Below, one piece after another: positions 5,395 to 8,568 of a stretch of 8,568 nt of DNA. How positions within the stretch are numbered: the stretch's first letter is position 1; the number at the start of each line of letters is the position of its first letter. The position numbers and the translations under genes were made by a program. The notes below the pieces were generated by a model. The model was not told the origin of the DNA and made no database searches. It saw nothing but the letters and a program-made list of their open reading frames with translations. Source of the DNA: Candidatus Sigynarchaeota archaeon (GTDB taxonomy: Archaea > Asgardarchaeota > Jordarchaeia > Jordarchaeales > Jordarchaeaceae); contig JAUQYY010000092.1 in assembly GCA_030587505.1 (NCBI GenBank), positions 1 to 8,568 on the forward strand, written 5' to 3'.

Positions 5395-6690
5395 CTAATC
5401 GGCTTCGCGGGTTTCATCTGAATCAATTCTTTTTACCTGCAATTTTTGTTTTTCTAAGACCAGCGATCTTTCTGGCACGTCTTCCCACAGGTTTATGTTG
5501 GGTCCTATCAGGCTGTATGGTCCTATTTTCACTCCCGGCATTATCGTGGTTCCTATTCCCGTTTTCACGTGGTCTCCTATCATCGCTCCCAGCTTTCTTC
5601 TCCCCGTGTCTACCTTTTTTCCCTTTACTGGTGTCACGATGTACTTTTCGTCGAGCCTAAGGTTTGCTGTTATTGTTCCTGCGCCTAGGTTCACGTTTTC
5701 CCCAATTATGCTGTCTCCAACGTATGATAGGTGCGCGACATTGGTTCTGTCCAAGATGATTGTGTTCTTTATCTCACAGGCGTTGCCTATGTGGCACCTG
5801 TTTCCAATGGTGGTGCACTCCCTGATATAGCTGTTCGGCCCGATGTCGCAGTCCTCACCTATGTAAACAGGGCCCTTTATGTAGGTTCCCGACCTAACAA
5901 TGGTGTTTTTACCAATGTACACGGGGGGAATTATCGTTACCCTGCTCTCCACCTCACCCTCTATTTTGTACTCCGTGCCCTCTACTAAGGTTTTGTTTGC
6001 GTCTAGCAGGTCCCACGGGTGTCCAATATCAAACCAGTAGCTCGTTATCTCGTACGCGAGTGTGGTTCTACCCTGGTCGATTAGTAACTGGATAGAATCC
6101 GTTATTTCGTACTCTCCCCGCTGTGACTTTTTTGTCTCTCTTATCGCCTCGAAGATTTCCGGGGGCAGTAAGTAAATGCCTGCGTTTACGTAATCGGATG
6201 GCGACGTTTGGGATGGTTTCTCAACTATTTTTGTCACCCTGCCGTTTTCTGTTTGAACTATCCCGTACTTAGATGGATCTAGCACTTGCGTCACAGAAAG
6301 AACAGCGTCAGGCTTTTCCCTCTCGAACTTGTTTTTCAAACCTTGGTACGTTGTTTCCTTTGTTATAACATCACCATTAATAAGCAGGAAAGGCTGATCC
6401 CCAACGAATCTTTCAGCCAGACTCGCTGCGTGGGCTGTTCCCAAAACCTCGGGTTGCTCCGCGTATGTTATGCTGATTCCCAGCTTTTCGCCGTTTCCAA
6501 GAATTTCAATTATCTTTTCCTTCAGGTATCCCACCACTATGAGAACATCGCTAATACCCGCGTTTTTCAAGGCGTTTAGCGTGTGCTCTAGAAGAGGTTT
6601 GCCCGCGATTGGGAATATCTGCTTGGGGCGCGTAAGTGTGAGCGGCCTCAGCCTTGTTCCTTCGCCAGCGGCTAGAATAACTGCTTTCAA
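5395..6690 (-). CDS. glmU: Bifunctional sugar-1-phosphate nucleotidylyltransferase / acetyltransferase (GlmU-like)
   Basis: This 431-residue cytoplasmic enzyme resembles archaeal bifunctional proteins that acetylate glucosamine-1-phosphate and join it to UTP to make UDP-GlcNAc; some also make dTDP-glucose. The N-terminal nucleotidyltransferase domain (1-235) shows AAGEGTRLRPLT with RPKQ (7-24), NGDV (105-108), EKP (157-159), NAG (169-171) and FDIGHPWD (220-227). The C-terminal left-handed beta-helix (about 245-410) has many hexapeptide repeats such as PVYIGKN, GPVYIGED and TIGNRCHIGNAC. It also has AHLSYVGDS with His320 and Tyr323, followed by TANLR, matching the acyltransferase active site of the family. 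The length is typical. The start is TTG at 6690 with AGGGAT upstream; it gives the expected MKAVILAAGEG. The gene is 48 bases after the nucleotidyltransferase stop. TAAAATAGG overlapping that stop could be a separate TATA-like box. The product feeds N-glycan or cell-surface sugar synthesis. Confidence 0.92.
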   Translation of the reverse strand: MKAVILAAGEGTRLRPLTLTRPKQIFPIAGKPLLEHTLNALKNAGISDVLIVVGYLKEKIIEILGNGEKLGISITYAEQPEVLGTAHAASLAERFVGDQPFLLINGDVITKETTYQGLKNKFEREKPDAVLSVTQVLDPSKYGIVQTENGRVTKIVEKPSQTSPSDYVNAGIYLLPPEIFEAIRETKKSQRGEYEITDSIQLLIDQGRTTLAYEITSYWFDIGHPWDLLDANKTLVEGTEYKIEGEVESRVTIIPPVYIGKNTIVRSGTYIKGPVYIGEDCDIGPNSYIRECTTIGNRCHIGNACEIKNTIILDRTNVAHLSYVGDSIIGENVNLGAGTITANLRLDEKYIVTPVKGKKVDTGRRKLGAMIGDHVKTGIGTTIMPGVKIGPYSLIGPNINLWEDVPERSLVLEKQKLQVKRIDSDETREAD

Positions 6691-6738
6691 TCAAATATCC
6701 CTTCTACAATCTTTCGAGTAGGTGATTACAATCCTATT

Positions 6739-7347
6739 TTATGGTGGGATGAATTTCCTTAGGGGGTCATTCTGAATTATTTCTTCCAACTCTTTTAATT
6801 TTAATCCCTTCAACTCATCACCGAATATTTCACACCTTTCCTTAACGTCGGCGTCTTCTGGAGAGCGTATTACGATTTCCGCCTCGTAGCCTTGGGGCGT
6901 TTGCACAAAGACGTGGAGATACGATTTTTTATCGGCATCCACCGTCTTTGTTTTTCTTTCCCTTCTGATTATTCTGCATTCACTCTGATTCAACGCTTCT
7001 ATCACGGCCTTCTCATCCTCACTATACACCCTTATGTCGATGTCGCTTCCCCTGCGTGCGGTTCCCCTCCACACCGACCCCACGAGGACTGGGCTAAATC
7101 TCTCAAGAACCTTCATAAGCCTGTAGGCTTCTTTTCTCATTTTTTTAAGGTTCTCTCTTTTCTCCTGGCCCTCCAATAGGTCGGAGAGCCGGTCCAATTC
7201 TTCGGCGATTTCTCTGTTTGTGGGTAAAGTCCTCGCGCCCACGGATTTGGCTGCCTCACGCTTGGCGGTGTAGTACTCATCCGCCAATCCGTAATAAAGA
7301 AGCCGTGCAGCCTCTTTTGCTATCCTCGCTCTCTTATCCAGACTCAT
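6739..7347 (-). CDS. Stand-alone archaeal nucleotidyltransferase (pol-beta fold, COG1665-like)
   Basis: This is a 202-residue soluble protein. A helical N-terminal part (EAARLLYYGLADEYYTAKREAA) precedes a polymerase-beta-type nucleotidyltransferase core. The core motif is GSVWRGTARRGSDIDIRVY, with Gly90-Ser91 and the metal-binding Asp102 and Asp104. A third acidic residue is likely Glu155 or Glu157 in YEAEIVI. This resembles the archaeal predicted nucleotidyltransferases of COG1665, whose substrate is unknown; it is too small and lacks the domains to be a CCA-adding enzyme. Three in-frame starts are stacked (TTG 7353, GTG 7350, ATG 7347). I take the ATG, but GGTG abuts it and no well-spaced ribosome site is visible, so the message may be leaderless. 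The GlmU-like gene follows after 48 bases and may be cotranscribed. Confidence 0.85.
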   Translation of the reverse strand: MSLDKRARIAKEAARLLYYGLADEYYTAKREAAKSVGARTLPTNREIAEELDRLSDLLEGQEKRENLKKMRKEAYRLMKVLERFSPVLVGSVWRGTARRGSDIDIRVYSEDEKAVIEALNQSECRIIRRERKTKTVDADKKSYLHVFVQTPQGYEAEIVIRSPEDADVKERCEIFGDELKGLKLKELEEIIQNDPLRKFIPP

Positions 7348-7394
7348 CACCAACGAAATTTCAAAAGTTTTACAGTCTTTCTCACAATGTTTCG

Positions 7395-7454
7395 AGACCA
7401 GGGTCGGCTGTGTGAATCAGCACTTTCCTTGCCCTAATTCACAGTATTGGGTCT
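7395..7454 (-). repeat. Nested inverted repeats / possible structured leader RNA
   Basis: In the gap before the nucleotidyltransferase gene, a perfect 7-base inverted repeat TGTGAAT-N19-ATTCACA (7411-7417 with 7437-7443) is enclosed by AGACC/GGTCT (7395-7399 with 7450-7454). On the RNA, GGCA and UGCU inside the loop can add four more pairs including one wobble. A TATA-like box overlaps the right side. It could be an operator around the start site or a leader hairpin. Confidence 0.4.
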
Positions 7455-7468
7455 AAATTATAAAAAAT
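7453..7468 (-). promoter_or_regulatory. T6 tract and TATA-like box between membrane protein and nucleotidyltransferase genes
   Basis: The minus strand reads TTTTTTATAATTTAG. The T-run, about 20 bases after the membrane-protein stop, could terminate that transcript. TTATAATTT could serve as box A with a start near 7433-7436, inside the inverted repeat, giving a leader of about 90 bases. Both readings are based on motif and position only. Confidence 0.4.
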
Positions 7469-7487
7469 TGAGGGGAAATAAGAGTTT

Positions 7488-8525
7488 TCAGATTTTTTCC
7501 GCGCAGTCTCTGAAGTAGACAACTCCGTTAAGGACTATCAGTACACCGGCAGCCAGAGCTAAGACGATTGCAATTGCCCAGAACATGGTCGTGTTGAACG
7601 CTCCGAGCAGCAGGATTTGATGTATCAGGGAGATTCCATAAACTAGACCAGCCATTGCGGTGAAGACGTACCTTATGTTTTCCTTCTCTCCCGCAACGGT
7701 AAGCTTTAGAAGCATCCCTAAGCCGAGCGCAATGAGTGCTGCGCCTTCTATTAGCGGCTCCCCCATAAACAGTGAGGACGGAAGAAGCGTTATTGATGAG
7801 AGCGGGGTAAATTGTGCGGTTGTAAGGGTCACCTTAGTCCATTCGGCGATAGCGAGCAGCCAGACCGCGATGGTTGATAGTGGAAAAATGATCTTTTTGA
7901 TATCCTCTTGAACATTCGGAATAATCCACTTCACCAAAGTCAGCACCAACAGTAGTACAGCTGCGGCAAGAAGGATGTACTGCCAGAACCCCGTGGAAAT
8001 GCTAATTGGTATTCCGAGGAATGTTATTTGGAAGCTCGCCTGGTCGTACAGCCAGACGGTAGTCATTAGTATTCCAGCTACGGATAGCAGAAGAAGGTAT
8101 AGCGATCCCAGGAGAAAGCCGGAAATCATCGAAATCCTCTGCAGCTCTTCTCTCTCCTCTGGAAAATAGAACGCGAAACCGTATATCATCAGCATTAGAC
8201 CGGCACCTGCAAAACAGACAATAGCGATTCGAGAAATCATGAACGGGAAAAGCAGCGTATTAACTAGGACATAACCAAGCAAGTTTGGGTTTCCCAAAAG
8301 AAACCAGTACTGAACTGATTCGCGTGTAATGAAGTAGACTACGCAGCCGAATATGATAGCCAAGCCAAGTACGATCATGGTTATGGGCAGCATTTTTCCG
8401 GAGAACTCTTCGAACCCTGTGGTGAAAACAGTGCGTTTCGGCTTTTTTCGTGCAGGCTTACTGGGTTTCACTTCTCTCTCAGCTGGTGGTGTCTCTTGCT
8501 CATTAATACTCTCGTTTTCAGCCAT
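7488..8525 (-). CDS. Polytopic membrane protein of unknown function
   Basis: I do not recognise this 345-residue protein. The N-terminal 45 residues are hydrophilic and lack a signal peptide; they are rich in Glu, Pro and Lys and end in a basic patch (ARKKPKR) that should stay in the cytoplasm. About eight hydrophobic segments follow, near residues 46-66, 98-122, 133-158, 180-203, 212-230, 258-277, 285-308 and 313-337. A short acidic/basic loop (FPEEREELQR, 121-130) separates segments 2 and 3. There are no obvious catalytic, metal or transporter motifs. The ATG at 8525 is preceded by AAGGTG at ideal spacing, which decides it over the in-frame GTG at 8534. An A/T-rich stretch (AAAAATAAATTG, about 8543-8554) sits upstream, but it is too close to be a clear promoter for a message with that ribosome site. 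Membrane location is safe; any function would be a guess. Confidence 0.85.
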   Translation of the reverse strand: MAENESINEQETPPAEREVKPSKPARKKPKRTVFTTGFEEFSGKMLPITMIVLGLAIIFGCVVYFITRESVQYWFLLGNPNLLGYVLVNTLLFPFMISRIAIVCFAGAGLMLMIYGFAFYFPEEREELQRISMISGFLLGSLYLLLLSVAGILMTTVWLYDQASFQITFLGIPISISTGFWQYILLAAAVLLLVLTLVKWIIPNVQEDIKKIIFPLSTIAVWLLAIAEWTKVTLTTAQFTPLSSITLLPSSLFMGEPLIEGAALIALGLGMLLKLTVAGEKENIRYVFTAMAGLVYGISLIHQILLLGAFNTTMFWAIAIVLALAAGVLIVLNGVVYFRDCAEKI

Positions 8526-8537
8526 TCGTAACACCTT
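8526..8537 (-). promoter_or_regulatory. Ribosome binding site AAGGTG deciding the membrane-protein start
   Basis: The minus strand has AAGGTG about six bases before the ATG at 8525. This matches the archaeal anti-Shine-Dalgarno sequence and favours ATG over the GTG at 8534, which lies inside the site itself. Confidence 0.6.
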
Positions 8538-8568
8538 GATTTGTTCAATTTATTTTTCTGCTACGGGA

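Overview
The window is chromosomal DNA of an archaeon. The evidence is an archaeal-type YchF GTPase, a GlmU-like bifunctional sugar nucleotidylyltransferase/acyltransferase, a small archaeal DUF2095-like protein, Shine-Dalgarno sites of the GGTG/GGAGG kind, frequent TTG starts and A/T-rich TATA-like boxes. The phylum cannot be fixed from this stretch. All eight genes lie on the minus strand, so transcription runs from right to left. I saw no tRNA, rRNA, CRISPR array or mobile element.

In order of transcription: a polytopic membrane protein of unknown function (8525-7488); a non-coding gap with a TATA-like box and inverted repeats; a stand-alone nucleotidyltransferase (7347-6739); the GlmU-like enzyme (6690-5395, TTG start); a gap with a promoter candidate and a long-spaced inverted repeat; a radical SAM protein with an extra C-terminal cysteine cluster (5115-3487, probable TTG start); a DUF2095-like protein (3433-3128); a gap with T-tracts and a promoter; the YchF GTPase (2919-1686); a tiny protein with four DnaJ-type CxxCxGxG zinc motifs (1642-1478); and an FAD-dependent NADH oxidase/CoA-disulfide reductase-type enzyme (1262 to beyond the left edge).

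The main discovery is in ychF. The reading frame is broken exactly inside the P-loop by 31 extra bases (2852-2882). Removing them restores the P-loop GKPNSGKT and gives a full-length 400-residue protein. The boundaries fit the archaeal bulge-helix-bulge (BHB) splicing signal: a 4-bp central helix (CGGG/CCCG), a 3-nt bulge on each side, and each cut between bulge bases 2 and 3. This is best read as a very small archaeal intron, cut by the tRNA splicing endonuclease, in a protein-coding gene. A conventional gene call would start at an internal GTG or ATG and report a GTPase without its P-loop.

The next most interesting point is the tiny zinc protein. After its TGA stop the same frame stays open for 47 protein-like codons, which suggests readthrough, a recent nonsense change or a sequence error. 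Several intergenic inverted repeats may be operators or RNA hairpins. The remaining genes are ordinary archaeal housekeeping or conserved hypothetical genes with no clear shared pathway.
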